Positions 9,082 through 17,963 are shown, numbered from the stretch's first letter. The stretch is DNA of 64,000 nucleotides from UBA5314 sp035560815 (GCA_035560815.1 DATMYR010000006.1:1-64000), one strand, 5' to 3'. Notes: generated by a model from the letters alone, not told the origin. Numbers and translations: made by a program.

Positions 9082-9200
9082 GGGTGGTTGAAACTTTTTC
9101 TAATGTCTCAACTGCATACAATGGCAGATTCATTAGCCATTCCTCATTTATAATCAGCGATAGAGGGGCAATGGTTCGATTGTTCCTGTTACATATTATA

Positions 9201-9229
9201 TTGACAGCGATCCGGCAAGTGACTAAAAT
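9201..9229 (+). promoter_or_regulatory. Sigma-A promoter of the TetR-HlyD-ABC export operon
   Basis: TTGACA (9201-9206), 17 bp, TAAAAT (9224-9229). It reads into the TetR gene at 9282. The -10 box overlaps the left arm of the inverted repeat 9217-9252. Confidence 0.78.
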
Positions 9230-9252
9230 GTAATAGAACTGAGTAGTCACTT
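9217..9252 (+). promoter_or_regulatory. Probable operator of the second TetR (9-bp inverted repeat)
   Basis: AAGTGACTA (9217-9225) and TAGTCACTT (9244-9252) are perfect reverse complements separated by 18 bp and cover the -10 box and likely start point. The spacing is longer than in a simple TetR operator, so it may be two half-site pairs or a site for two dimers. The probable binder is the TetR at 9282-9935. Confidence 0.6.
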
Positions 9253-9281
9253 TTTATACCAATGAGTCAGGGGGCCCTTGA

Positions 9282-9935
9282 ATGTCATATCGTGAGCAAA
9301 ATAAAGCATTCCGTAAACAGTTGATTAGTGAGGCGGCATTCCAGTTGTTGTCCGATAAACCATTCGAGTTAGTGTCAGTCGATGAAATCGCCGCCCAGTT
9401 GGGTTGTGGCAAGGGTACTATTTATCGGTATTTCGAAAATAAGGATCATCTGCTTAACGAGCTGGTAGCTTCCGGCTTAAGAACATTGTGCCAGGATATG
9501 GAAGAACGTTGCGTTCAAAATGATGATACCATCCAGGCCTTAACCAATTATATTACCCTGCAGTATCATTATTTCCGAAAATATAACACCATTTTGTCAT
9601 CCTGGTCCCGGCGTAAGCTGGAGCAGGCGATACGGCTGGAATGGGTCGCTGAAATCCAAACCCTGTTGGACAGTAAGGTGCAAATGCTGGTGGCCATTCT
9701 GGACCGGGGTTTGGAGAATAAAATTATCGCCCCGGTTGATTCCTTGGAACTGGCTCGTCTGCTAGAAAACATCGTCCGCGATGCCACGTTTCCTTTTGTG
9801 GAAGCTCAGCCCCGGCCCCGGGATCCCAACCGGGTCTTAGACCTTATGACTTCAATTTTTATGAATGGCATTAAGAACAAGGTTGAAGATGCAACAGAGC
9901 ATGAGGGCGGCTCACCGATCGATAAAAAACATTAG
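9282..9935 (+). CDS. TetR/AcrR-family regulator of the adjoining ABC export operon
   Basis: 217-residue regulator with an N-terminal helix-turn-helix (AAFQLLSDKPFELVSVDEIA, then GCGKGTIYRYFENKDH) and a helical effector domain. AGGGGG precedes the ATG. It is the first gene of a run with the HlyD-like protein (65 bp further on), ABC ATPase and two ABC-2 permeases, a common layout in which the regulator senses an exported compound. Its own promoter carries the inverted repeat 9217-9252. It is not a close copy of the TetR at 5859. Confidence 0.87.
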   Translation: MSYREQNKAFRKQLISEAAFQLLSDKPFELVSVDEIAAQLGCGKGTIYRYFENKDHLLNELVASGLRTLCQDMEERCVQNDDTIQALTNYITLQYHYFRKYNTILSSWSRRKLEQAIRLEWVAEIQTLLDSKVQMLVAILDRGLENKIIAPVDSLELARLLENIVRDATFPFVEAQPRPRDPNRVLDLMTSIFMNGIKNKVEDATEHEGGSPIDKKH

Positions 9936-10000
9936 GATCTAGAATCATGCCGGATTTTTAGGGGAGAAAAGAACGTTAAAGCAAACGGAGGGGTTTGTTA

Positions 10001-11065
10001 ATGGTTTTGGAGGTTGAGGTTAAAGAAAAGAAAAAAAAGGTCACTATGTTCCTGGTGCTGCTGGCTGCAGCATCGGCAGTCATCATGGGCTCATATTTCT
10101 ATATGCACCAGCTGGCATTGACCCGGGAGCACAACATCCTGACAGCGGTAGGAACAGTTGAGGCAAAAAAGGTCATGGCTTCTTTTAAGGTGCCAGGCCG
10201 AATCGAGCAACTACTGGTGGACGAGGGAAGCAAGGTTCAGAAAGGCCAGGCCCTGGCAAATCTGGAACCCCGTGAACTACAGGCCTTGCTTACCCAGGCC
10301 CAGGGAGGCTACCAGGCCGCCCAAAGCAAGGTCCAGGAGGCCGGCTCAGCCGTTGCCGAAACCAGGGACACTGTCGAGGCTAAAATAAAGCAAGCGCAAG
10401 CCCTGGTGGATAAAGCCGAGGCGGGACTGACCCAGGCCCGCCAACAGTATGACCGGGTTAAGTCCCTGTATGAAAGCGGGGGTGCCTCCCAGAGCCAGTT
10501 TGACGGAGCGAAAAACACTTTAGATGCCGCACAGGGGGATCTGGATACGGCGCAAGGCCAGCTGGATCAAGCACTGGCCGCCCGCACCCAGGTTAATATA
10601 GCGCAAGCACAGTCCGCGGAAGCTGCTGGAGGCAGCCAGGCCTCGCAGGGTCTGGTGGATGCAGCCCAGGCTAACTTTGATAATGCCACATTAAAGGCTC
10701 CCATAGCCGGGTATATCACCCAGAAAAACCTGGAAGAAGGAGAAATGTTAGGTGCCGGAACTCCGGTTTTTGAGATCACGGACCTGGAACACACTTATGT
10801 GAATGTCTTCATCGATGAGGATAAGATCGGCCGCGTACATTTGGATCAGACAGCCCAGGTGCGGGTGGATTCATTTCCTCAACGGATCTTTCAAGGAAAA
10901 GTTGTATGGATCAATGACGCCGGCCAATTTGCGGTGCGTAAGGCCATCAGTGAACAATATAGTCATGACATCCGCAGTTTTGAGGTGAAGATTGATGTTC
11001 CCAATAGCGACCTGCTCCTGAAAACGGGAATGACCGCTACGGTCACCCTCTTAGAAAAGGAGTAG
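10001..11065 (+). CDS. HlyD-family membrane-fusion protein of an ABC exporter
   Basis: About 354 residues. A short cytoplasmic N terminus is followed by a membrane anchor (about residues 12-32; no lipobox), a barrel-sandwich half (VPGRIEQLLVDEGSKVQKGQ), a long coiled-coil hairpin rich in Ala/Gln (about 85-215), the second half (LKAPIAGYITQKNLEEG) and a beta-barrel. It resembles the YbhG/YhiI adaptors that work with ABC-2 exporters. The ATG at 10001 has GGAGGGG 7 nt upstream and is preferred to a TTG at 9995. The next gene starts 6 nt after its stop. Confidence 0.88.
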   Translation: MVLEVEVKEKKKKVTMFLVLLAAASAVIMGSYFYMHQLALTREHNILTAVGTVEAKKVMASFKVPGRIEQLLVDEGSKVQKGQALANLEPRELQALLTQAQGGYQAAQSKVQEAGSAVAETRDTVEAKIKQAQALVDKAEAGLTQARQQYDRVKSLYESGGASQSQFDGAKNTLDAAQGDLDTAQGQLDQALAARTQVNIAQAQSAEAAGGSQASQGLVDAAQANFDNATLKAPIAGYITQKNLEEGEMLGAGTPVFEITDLEHTYVNVFIDEDKIGRVHLDQTAQVRVDSFPQRIFQGKVVWINDAGQFAVRKAISEQYSHDIRSFEVKIDVPNSDLLLKTGMTATVTLLEKE

Positions 11066-11071
11066 ACGCTT

Positions 11072-11791
11072 ATGACAGAACCAGTTGAATCCATGGTGAT
11101 TACTGTTAATCATCTCCATCAGAAAATAGCCGCACGGGAGATCTTGCGGGATCTGACCTTCGATGTTCGGCGTGGGGAATGCCTGGGTATTTTTGGTTTA
11201 CGGGGTTCCGGAAAAACAAGCCTTTTACATATTCTAGCCGGCATCGACCGTTTTTCCTCGGGCATGGTGGAGATCCTGGGCTGCAGCCTGGGCGGCAAAG
11301 ATTCCAGCTTTATGCGGCATGTGGGCCTGGTCACTCAGTTTCCCAGCCTCTTTCATGACTTGACGGTTGCCGAGAATCTGGACTATATTGCTTTGTTAAA
11401 GGGCTGCGGAACCAGCCAGATACAAAGCCTCTGCGAAAGCCTGGAGTTGGGACCATACTTGCGAGAAGCGGCGGTTAGACTGGAAGTCAGTGTCTACCAG
11501 CGTCTGGCCCTGGCCTGTGCGTTGCTCAACCAGCCGGACATCTTGATCGTAGATGAAATTATCAAGGATATTGACCTGGCTTCCCGGCAGCTCATTGTTA
11601 ACCAGTTGAATGGTTACCGCCAGGCAGGAGGAACTTGTATATGGGGCTTCAGCCACATGTATTATAACAAGTGGGTGGACCGTGTGGCCTGGCTGGAAGA
11701 CGCTCAGATCAGTCTGTATTCACCGCAAGAGGCCGTAGAGCGATGGCAGGAACAGGTATTGGCCTTCTCAGCGGGTGGAGAAGAATTATGA
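11072..11791 (+). CDS. ABC transporter ATP-binding protein with degenerate signature motif
   Basis: 239-residue nucleotide-binding subunit driving the two ABC-2 permeases that follow. Walker A is intact (GLRGSGKTS, Lys48). Walker B is ILIVDEI (Asp161, Glu162), with Ile in place of the usual Pro. The H-loop is His195 (GFSHMY). The ABC signature, normally LSGGQ, is altered here to LEVSVYQR (137-144). The signature contacts ATP across the dimer, so activity may be reduced, or a partner ATPase may supply the proper motif. It overlaps the next gene by 4 nt (ATGA). Confidence 0.86.
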   Translation: MTEPVESMVITVNHLHQKIAAREILRDLTFDVRRGECLGIFGLRGSGKTSLLHILAGIDRFSSGMVEILGCSLGGKDSSFMRHVGLVTQFPSLFHDLTVAENLDYIALLKGCGTSQIQSLCESLELGPYLREAAVRLEVSVYQRLALACALLNQPDILIVDEIIKDIDLASRQLIVNQLNGYRQAGGTCIWGFSHMYYNKWVDRVAWLEDAQISLYSPQEAVERWQEQVLAFSAGGEEL

Positions 11792-12936
11792 AAACCGATA
11801 TCTGGACGATTATGAGCCGTGAGGTTTTCTACATGTGGCGGGACCGGGGGCTGCGTTATATTCTCTTGCTTGGACCCCTTCTGGGAATTCTGCTTTTTGC
11901 TGGCATCTACAGTTCTGAGACCATTAAGCATATACCGACCGCAGTTGTGGACCTGGACGATTCCCAAAGCAGCCTGGATTTAATCAAGAACTTTGAAAAT
12001 GCAGACAATTTGAGTATTATCAGCCATCCTTCCAGCTACAAGGATCTGGAGGAGATGATCAAAGAGGGCCGCGTGGTGGTGGGAATCGTAATTCCTGAGG
12101 ATTTTGGCCGCAACCTGAACAACCTGAAAGGCAGCCGGGTGTTATGCATTATTGATGCCAGCAACTACATCTATGCCACCAACGCCAGTAATGCCGTTCT
12201 AGGGGTAACCCGCACCATCAGCGCTCAGGCCGGGATTAAAACCTTGATTGCCAGGGGAATGGAGCCGGGCCAGGCCCAGAATACCTACCAGGGCATCGAG
12301 TTTGTGGAACAGCCCTGGTATAACCCAACTTTGAACTATGCCTATTTTCTGGTCCTGGGGCTGGCCTTGAATATTTGGCAGTATTGCTGCATGCTGACAG
12401 CCAGCATGCTGGTCATTGGTGAAACCGGGGTGAAGAGCTGGCTGCAGGTCAAGGCCTCCGGGTTTTCCCTGTCCCGGCTCTTTGTGGGCAAGTCTCTGAC
12501 CCATATTCTCTTACTCACCATCCTGGTCTTACCCATCTACTTCCTGGTCTTCGTAATATTAAAGTATCCTCTGGCTTGCAGTTTTGGCCAGTTGTTCTTG
12601 TTGACATTTTTCTTTATCCTGGCGGTGCACAGCATCGGCACTCTGGTATCCAGCCTGGTTTCCAACGCGGTGGACGCCACCCGGATCGGTATGATGGTGG
12701 CCGTACCCTCCTTCATGGTTACCGGATATACCTGGCCGCTGGAAGCCATGCCCGCCTGGCTGGGAAAAGCAGCCTGGATTCTTCCCCATACCTGGTTCTT
12801 TCAGGCTTTAAACTACCTGACTTTTAAAGGGGGGGGCTGGTCTTTTGTATGGCCTTACCTCCTGGTTCTTTTGCTGATGGCAGTACTGTTCTATGGGTTG
12901 ACCGCGCTGGTGGTTCGATACAAAGAGGGATGTTGA
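11788..12936 (+). CDS. ABC-2 type exporter permease (first of two)
   Basis: About 382 residues with the YhhJ/YhgE-like layout: one N-terminal membrane helix (YILLLGPLLGILLFAGI), a long extracytoplasmic domain (IPTAVVDLDDSQSS onwards) and five C-terminal helices including the motif TWPLEAMPAWLGKAAWILP. I placed the start at 11788 (overlapping the ATPase stop, GTGGAG upstream) rather than 11671, which lies deep inside the ATPase gene. It pairs with the homologous permease directly downstream. With the HlyD adaptor this suggests export of a hydrophobic compound or drug. Confidence 0.88.
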   Translation: MKTDIWTIMSREVFYMWRDRGLRYILLLGPLLGILLFAGIYSSETIKHIPTAVVDLDDSQSSLDLIKNFENADNLSIISHPSSYKDLEEMIKEGRVVVGIVIPEDFGRNLNNLKGSRVLCIIDASNYIYATNASNAVLGVTRTISAQAGIKTLIARGMEPGQAQNTYQGIEFVEQPWYNPTLNYAYFLVLGLALNIWQYCCMLTASMLVIGETGVKSWLQVKASGFSLSRLFVGKSLTHILLLTILVLPIYFLVFVILKYPLACSFGQLFLLTFFFILAVHSIGTLVSSLVSNAVDATRIGMMVAVPSFMVTGYTWPLEAMPAWLGKAAWILPHTWFFQALNYLTFKGGGWSFVWPYLLVLLLMAVLFYGLTALVVRYKEGC

Positions 12937-12937
12937 T

Positions 12938-14134
12938 ATGAAAAGAATGCTGGGTATAGCCCATTATGAAACTTTGTATATTTTTAAAAGCCGGGTCCTC
13001 TGCTTCATGGTGTTCCTGGTTCCCGCTTTGTACGCACTTTTTTTTGGCCTGGTTTATTATAATGGCCTAATTTCCAATATTCCCATGGCGGTGGTGGACC
13101 AGGACCACTCGGCTTTAAGCCGGGAATTGATCCAGTCTTTTCGCAACCAGCCCTATTTTCGGATTGTAGACGATGTGAACAGCTATGATGGTATGAAGAC
13201 TGCCATGCGGGACGGAAGGGTACGGGCCGGCATCGTCATTCCCCAGGACTTCGCCAAGCTGGTGCATCAGGGTCAGCACACCCAGATAATTACTGCATAC
13301 GATGCATCCAATCTGATCTGGGGGTTTAACATCCGGCGCATGGCCAATGAAGTCATCAATATCTTCAACCAGCAGCATGTTGCTGAATACCTGATTCAGT
13401 CCGGTATGAGTCCCGGCGAAGTGGCCAGCGTGACCAATATCCTGGACTGCAACCTGGTGCCATGGTACAATTTCAACTATTCGTACACTACCTTCATTTT
13501 TATCGGTATTATGATGTTGGTTATACACCAGGTGGGTCTGTTCAGCATTTCCCTGACGGTCACCCGGGAAAAAGAGAAGAACTCCTGGATTCAGTTCCTT
13601 GCGGCACCCATACCTGCATGGCAGCTGGTGACAGGAAAATGCCTGCCCTATTTCCTGGCCAATTTTCTCAACTATACGGTTCTGCTAGTGATCTGCGGCA
13701 CCCTGGCTCGTGTCAGCCTGCAGGGGCAAGTCGCTCTGGTAATTGCCCTGGGGCTTCTCTATGATGTTATCATCACGCTTCTGGGGTTCCTTATTTCTTT
13801 GTACGTGACCGACTCCTTACAGGCTACCCGGTACCTGATGATGATCTCCTTCCCACTATTCTTTCTCTCCGGATTGACCTGGCCACAGTTATACATGCCG
13901 ATTTCTCTCGTTTGGCTGGGGCGGCTTCTGCCTTCCACCTGGATGATGACGGCTGCCCGTATGGTGAACGTTAAGGGATTGGGCTGGTCGTATATGGGCG
14001 GCACCTTTCTGGTGATGAGCGCTATGGCGGCTGTGCTGGCGGTTCTGGTGCTAAATTTTCCTCACCAGCGCCGGATCCATGCCCGGCATGTCTATCCCGG
14101 CCCGCCTTTTCCCGATAAAGAATATCACTTGTAA
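12938..14134 (+). CDS. ABC-2 type exporter permease (second of two)
   Basis: 398 residues, starting 1 nt after the preceding permease stop and homologous to it: N-terminal helix (VLCFMVFLVPALYALFFGL), extracytoplasmic domain with IPMAVVDQDHSALS, and C-terminal helices with the related motif LTWPQLYMPISLVWLGRLLP. The two permeases most simply form a heterodimeric channel. This is the last gene of the operon; a large palindrome (14153-14231) follows. Confidence 0.88.
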   Translation: MKRMLGIAHYETLYIFKSRVLCFMVFLVPALYALFFGLVYYNGLISNIPMAVVDQDHSALSRELIQSFRNQPYFRIVDDVNSYDGMKTAMRDGRVRAGIVIPQDFAKLVHQGQHTQIITAYDASNLIWGFNIRRMANEVINIFNQQHVAEYLIQSGMSPGEVASVTNILDCNLVPWYNFNYSYTTFIFIGIMMLVIHQVGLFSISLTVTREKEKNSWIQFLAAPIPAWQLVTGKCLPYFLANFLNYTVLLVICGTLARVSLQGQVALVIALGLLYDVIITLLGFLISLYVTDSLQATRYLMMISFPLFFLSGLTWPQLYMPISLVWLGRLLPSTWMMTAARMVNVKGLGWSYMGGTFLVMSAMAAVLAVLVLNFPHQRRIHARHVYPGPPFPDKEYHL

Positions 14135-14331
14135 GGGCACAAGGGGGACGCAGCGTGGAAAGGGACGGTCCTTCTCCACGTTCCCCTGGAAGGGTGGAAG
14201 GAATGTGGAGAAGGACCGTCCCTTTCCACGCTTTCCATCACTCAAAAAGCGCCAGGGGCCATTAGATAAAACAAGGTTGTTCATTGCGCTTCCCTGACCG
14301 TCTTAGGACCTCGACAACACCCTGGTAGTCT
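14135..14331. other. Intergenic stretch holding a large palindrome
   Basis: Between the export operon and the wecB promoter. Besides the palindrome at 14153-14231 I see nothing else: stops in all frames, no RNA-gene features. Confidence 0.5.
14153..14231. repeat. Palindrome with 27-bp perfect arms, GGGACGG core
   Basis: Arms 14153-14179 and 14205-14231 are exact reverse complements around a 25-nt loop. The left arm contains AAAGGGACGGTCC. It belongs with the palindromes at 19932, 45658 and 50837, whose left arms all carry GGGACGG although their flanking arm sequences differ. It may terminate transcription, but its size and relatives suggest a dispersed REP-like element. Confidence 0.85.
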
Positions 14332-14360
14332 TTGACTTGCCCAGCATAATATATTACTAT
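14332..14360 (+). promoter_or_regulatory. Sigma-A promoter before the UDP-GlcNAc 2-epimerase gene
   Basis: TTGACT (14332-14337), 17 bp, TACTAT (14355-14360). The leader to the GTG at 14482 is about 115 nt. I recognise no riboswitch in it. Confidence 0.6.
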
Positions 14361-14481
14361 GAGGCTACATATAAGCCTACCCAGGTCAGGAGAGTACGAA
14401 GGTACAGGCTTAATAGGATTGTGCCGAGACCGTCCGGACCGGGGCGGTTCTTTAGTGGGCAATCGTTTTGGAGGGATGGAA

Positions 14482-15615
14482 GTGTATCTGGGCAAAGTCA
14501 TGGTTGTTTTCGGGACCAGGCCGGAAGCTATCAAAATGGCTCCGGTAGTCAAAGAATTACAGCAGGTTGCAGATATTCAAACAGTTGTAGCAGTTACTGC
14601 CCAACACCGCGAAATGCTGGATCAGGTTCTGGATCTTTTTCAGATCAAACCCGATTATGACCTGGATTTAATGCGAACCAAACAGGATCTTTATGCCATA
14701 ACCACTGGAGTGCTTTCGGGATTAAAAGACATTCTGGAGAAAGAAAAGCCCAATCTGGTGTTGGTCCACGGTGATACTACCACCACCATGGCCGCCGCCC
14801 TGGCTACATTCTACCAGCAGATCCCGGTGGGGCACGTAGAGGCGGGCTTAAGGACCCGTAATAAATATAATCCCTATCCTGAGGAAATGAACCGCACGGT
14901 GACCGGACGATTGGCAGAAATGCATTTTGCACCCACTGACACTGCGCGTGAGAACCTTCTGGCAGAATCGACTGCCATGTTTAAGATTTGGGTAACGGGC
15001 AACACCGTAATCGACGCCCTCCTGCAGACCATTAAACCCGATTACAAATTCGGCCCCGAGTATGCAAATATTGATTTCAACCGGCGACTGATCCTGGTAA
15101 CCACGCACCGGCGTGAGAACTGGGGAGAAAAGATGCAGAGCATCTACGAAGCACTGATCCAGGTGGTGGAAGAATTCCCCGATGTGGAAGTGGTTTTCCC
15201 GGTCCACAGGAATCCTATAGTTCGTGATTTGGCCCAGGAGATGCTGGGCGGACGGGAGCGCTTCCATCTGACTGATCCCATGGAGTATGAACCTTGGTCT
15301 AATCTGATGAACGTCTCGCATTTAATCATTACCGATTCAGGCGGACTCCAGGAGGAAGCGCCCTCTCTGGGTAAACCGGTTCTGGTCCTGCGCGATACTA
15401 CGGAAAGGCCTGAGGCGCTGCAGGCTGGCACGGTCAAACTGGTAGGAACCACGACCAAACGCATCTATGAGGAGGCACGTACGCTCCTGGCTGACGACCG
15501 GGAATACCAGAAGATGGCTCGCGCCATTAATCCCTATGGGGACGGCCATGCCGCCCGGCGCATTGTAAGAATTATCATCGACTTTCTCTATGCCCGCATC
15601 GGGGTCCAGGTATAA
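14482..15615 (+). CDS. wecB: UDP-N-acetylglucosamine 2-epimerase (non-hydrolysing)
   Basis: Interconverts UDP-GlcNAc and UDP-ManNAc for teichoic acid or exopolysaccharide synthesis. Family motifs are clear: VVFGTRPEAIKMAPV near the N terminus, VHGDTTTTMAAA, GHVEAGLRT, EEMNR, VTTHRREN, and DSGGLQEEAPSLGKPVLVLR followed by TERPEA. I chose the GTG at 14482 because GGAGGG lies 6 nt upstream; the ATG at 14476 touches the ribosome site and ATG 14500 would cut the first strand. Length is then 377 residues, normal for the family. B. subtilis has the same enzyme (MnaA). The DUF421 gene follows within 70 bp. Confidence 0.92.
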   Translation: MYLGKVMVVFGTRPEAIKMAPVVKELQQVADIQTVVAVTAQHREMLDQVLDLFQIKPDYDLDLMRTKQDLYAITTGVLSGLKDILEKEKPNLVLVHGDTTTTMAAALATFYQQIPVGHVEAGLRTRNKYNPYPEEMNRTVTGRLAEMHFAPTDTARENLLAESTAMFKIWVTGNTVIDALLQTIKPDYKFGPEYANIDFNRRLILVTTHRRENWGEKMQSIYEALIQVVEEFPDVEVVFPVHRNPIVRDLAQEMLGGRERFHLTDPMEYEPWSNLMNVSHLIITDSGGLQEEAPSLGKPVLVLRDTTERPEALQAGTVKLVGTTTKRIYEEARTLLADDREYQKMARAINPYGDGHAARRIVRIIIDFLYARIGVQV

Positions 15616-15684
15616 TATAAATAATTCTTCCACCTCTCAGGGAGACTAATGAAGGAAAACTTGAATCTCTGGGAGGTTGGGCTG

Positions 15685-16398
15685 ATGAACGTTTATGTGG
15701 ACGCATTATTTAAAACGCTTCTGGCCTTTGTGGGCATCCTGGTCTATGCACGCTTGCTGGGCAAACAGCAAATGAGCCAGTTGACCTTTTATGACTATGT
15801 GACCGGGATTACTTTTGGAAACATCGCTTCTACCATGGCCTTTGATGAAAGCCATAAGACATGGCTGTTCCTGTGGGTATTGACCCTCTTTTTCTTGCTT
15901 AGTTATGTTACCGGTGTTATTACGGAGAAAAGCCGTCCTCTGCGCAAGCTGATTGAGGGGGAGCCAACGATTCTCGTGCACAATGGCAAGATCATGGAAC
16001 ATAATATGGACAAAAGCCGTTACAATATGGAAAACCTGATGATGCAGCTCCGGGAAAAGGATGTGTTTAACCTGGCCGATGTGGAGTACGCTTTGGCCGA
16101 AACCAACGGCACGCTGACCGTCCTGAAAAAATCTCAGAAACGACCGGTTACGCCTGCCGATCTCAATGTAAATACCCCTTACGAAGGCTTACCTTCTGAA
16201 ATCATTGTGGACGGTCGGGTCATCTATCAAAACTTGAAACAGAATAACCTGGATGAGCAATGGCTGATGACGCAGTTGAAAAGTCTGGGATATAATGATC
16301 CCCGTCAGATTAGCTATGCTTCTTTGAATATCGATGGTCAGCTCCTAATTGATGTCTATCGCGATAAGTTGGAGCATATAAACGACATATCAGATTAG
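15685..16398 (+). CDS. DUF421 (YetF/YrbG-like) membrane protein
   Basis: About 237 residues. The family pattern is three N-terminal membrane helices (LLAFVGILVYARLLGKQQMS, then FYDYVTGITFGNIAS, then LFLWVLTLFFLLSYVTGVI) followed by a cytoplasmic domain of two small alpha/beta units. YetF-type proteins are found in spore-formers, with roles not firmly established. The ATG at 15685 (GGGAGG 8 nt upstream) matches usual family starts; an ATG at 15649 also has a ribosome site and would add 12 residues. It lies between the epimerase and hexomutase genes, all on one strand. Confidence 0.85.
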   Translation: MNVYVDALFKTLLAFVGILVYARLLGKQQMSQLTFYDYVTGITFGNIASTMAFDESHKTWLFLWVLTLFFLLSYVTGVITEKSRPLRKLIEGEPTILVHNGKIMEHNMDKSRYNMENLMMQLREKDVFNLADVEYALAETNGTLTVLKKSQKRPVTPADLNVNTPYEGLPSEIIVDGRVIYQNLKQNNLDEQWLMTQLKSLGYNDPRQISYASLNIDGQLLIDVYRDKLEHINDISD

Positions 16399-16425
16399 GA
16401 ATGGATCCAAACAAGGAGGATGCAA

Positions 16426-17853
16426 ATGAGCATCAAGTTTGGGACCGATGGTTGGCGAGCCGTATTGGCCCGGGATTTTACGTTTAAGAACTGCCGGGTC
16501 TTGAGCCAGTCTATAGCCGCCTACATCACCGCCCAGAATCTAGCCCGTAAAGGGTTGGTCGTTGCCTATGATCAACGATTTATGGCTGAGGATTTTGCCC
16601 TGGAGTGCGCCCGAGTCCTGGCTGGCAACGGGATTAGGACCTATATAATGCGCCGGGCGGCACCCACCCCACTGGCTGCTTATGCGGTACAGCAACTGGA
16701 GGCAGGTGGTGCCATCGTCATCACCGCTAGCCACAATCCTCCGGAATATTGTGGAATGAAATTTATCCCCTATTATGCTGGACCTGCTCTACCCGATGTA
16801 ACCGACATCCTGGAACAGGAAGCCGACCGCATTGAAGATGGGGGGCGTATTTATGAACTGGACCTGGAGGAGGCAGAAAAGCTCGATCTATATCGGGAAG
16901 TAGACTTGGAGCGCTCATACCTGGACCATTTGAAGCGGATTCTCAAGCCGGAATTATTTGTCGGCCATACCCTCAAGGTGGTGGTGGATCCGATGTTCGG
17001 CTGCGGTATAGGCTATCTGGAAAAGGTCCTGGGAGAATTAGGCTGTGAAGTGAAGACCATTCACAACTACCGCGATCCTTATTTTGGAGGCATACGCCCT
17101 GATCCTTCTGAATCTAACCTGGCTGCATTGCAGCGTGCGGTTCTGAATCAGCAAGCAGAAATTGGCCTGGCTATGGACGGAGATGGGGATCGTTTTGGTA
17201 TAATTGATAAAGAAGGAAATTTTATCAGTCCTAATATTTTCATGGCCATGGTTCTGGAACATCTCCTGCAGACTAGATCTTTCCGGGGGCCGGTGGCCCG
17301 CAATGTAGCCACCAGTCATTTGCTTGATAGAGTTGCCCGTCGCAATGGACTGCCGGTAATCGAGACCCCGGTGGGTTTTAAGTTTCTAAGTCAGGCTTTG
17401 CGGGATCGGGCTTGTATGCTGGCTGGAGAGGAAAGCGGCGGATTGAGCATCTTCGGGCACGTTCCAGAGAAAGACGGCATTTTGGCTTGCTTATTGGCTG
17501 TGGAGATGCTGGTTTCTTCGGGGCAGAGCCTGAGCGCCTGGCAGGAGCGTCTGCTGGAGGAATACGGATCTGATGTGTCCAGGCGATTCGATTTACCCTT
17601 GGATCCCAGGGTAAAGGAGACTTTGCCCCAGTTATTGGCCGGGTTTAAACCTCGAAATATGGCGGGGCAAAAAGTGGTTTCTTGCGTTATGGATCAGGGA
17701 CTCAATATAACACTGGAGAACGGCAGTTGGGTCCTGGTACGAAGCTCAGGGACCGAGGAACTTTTAAGGGTATATGTTGAAGCAAATGACCTGGGAACGC
17801 TGGAAATGATGCGGGACGAAGTGCTGGAAGGTCTAAACCTGCAAGTCCTGTAA
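16426..17853 (+). CDS. Phosphoglucomutase/phosphomannomutase family enzyme
   Basis: Alpha-D-phosphohexomutase, 475 residues, moving phosphate between C1 and C6 of a hexose or aminohexose. The four-domain signatures are present: FGTDGWRA at the N terminus, the phosphoserine loop TASHNPPEY (Ser102), the Mg site DGDGDR (251-256), the sugar loop GEESGG, and the phosphate-binding RSSGTEE near the C terminus. The ATG at 16426 has AAGGAGG 6 nt upstream. Sugar specificity cannot be told from these motifs; the epimerase upstream suggests a cell-envelope sugar nucleotide pathway. Confidence 0.9.
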   Translation: MSIKFGTDGWRAVLARDFTFKNCRVLSQSIAAYITAQNLARKGLVVAYDQRFMAEDFALECARVLAGNGIRTYIMRRAAPTPLAAYAVQQLEAGGAIVITASHNPPEYCGMKFIPYYAGPALPDVTDILEQEADRIEDGGRIYELDLEEAEKLDLYREVDLERSYLDHLKRILKPELFVGHTLKVVVDPMFGCGIGYLEKVLGELGCEVKTIHNYRDPYFGGIRPDPSESNLAALQRAVLNQQAEIGLAMDGDGDRFGIIDKEGNFISPNIFMAMVLEHLLQTRSFRGPVARNVATSHLLDRVARRNGLPVIETPVGFKFLSQALRDRACMLAGEESGGLSIFGHVPEKDGILACLLAVEMLVSSGQSLSAWQERLLEEYGSDVSRRFDLPLDPRVKETLPQLLAGFKPRNMAGQKVVSCVMDQGLNITLENGSWVLVRSSGTEELLRVYVEANDLGTLEMMRDEVLEGLNLQVL

Positions 17854-17946
17854 CGAAAGACCAATTACTGGGCGGGAGAGGAAAAACTTCCCAACCAAGA
17901 GAATAAATTCTATACTAGAAGCGAGCGCTGCGACTTATGGCACATG

Positions 17947-17963
17947 ACTTATGATTCATAAGT
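17947..17963. promoter_or_regulatory. Perfect 17-bp palindrome upstream of degS-degU
   Basis: ACTTATGA-T-TCATAAGT: 8-bp perfect arms, single-base centre, 66 bp before the degS start. Shape and place fit a dimeric regulator site; no binder is known. A CATAAT at about 17989 could be the -10 box, but no good -35 is seen. Confidence 0.45.

Noticed and set aside
14361..14481. Possible riboswitch in the wecB leader
   Set aside because: Only short pairings are seen and no known aptamer core could be recognised.
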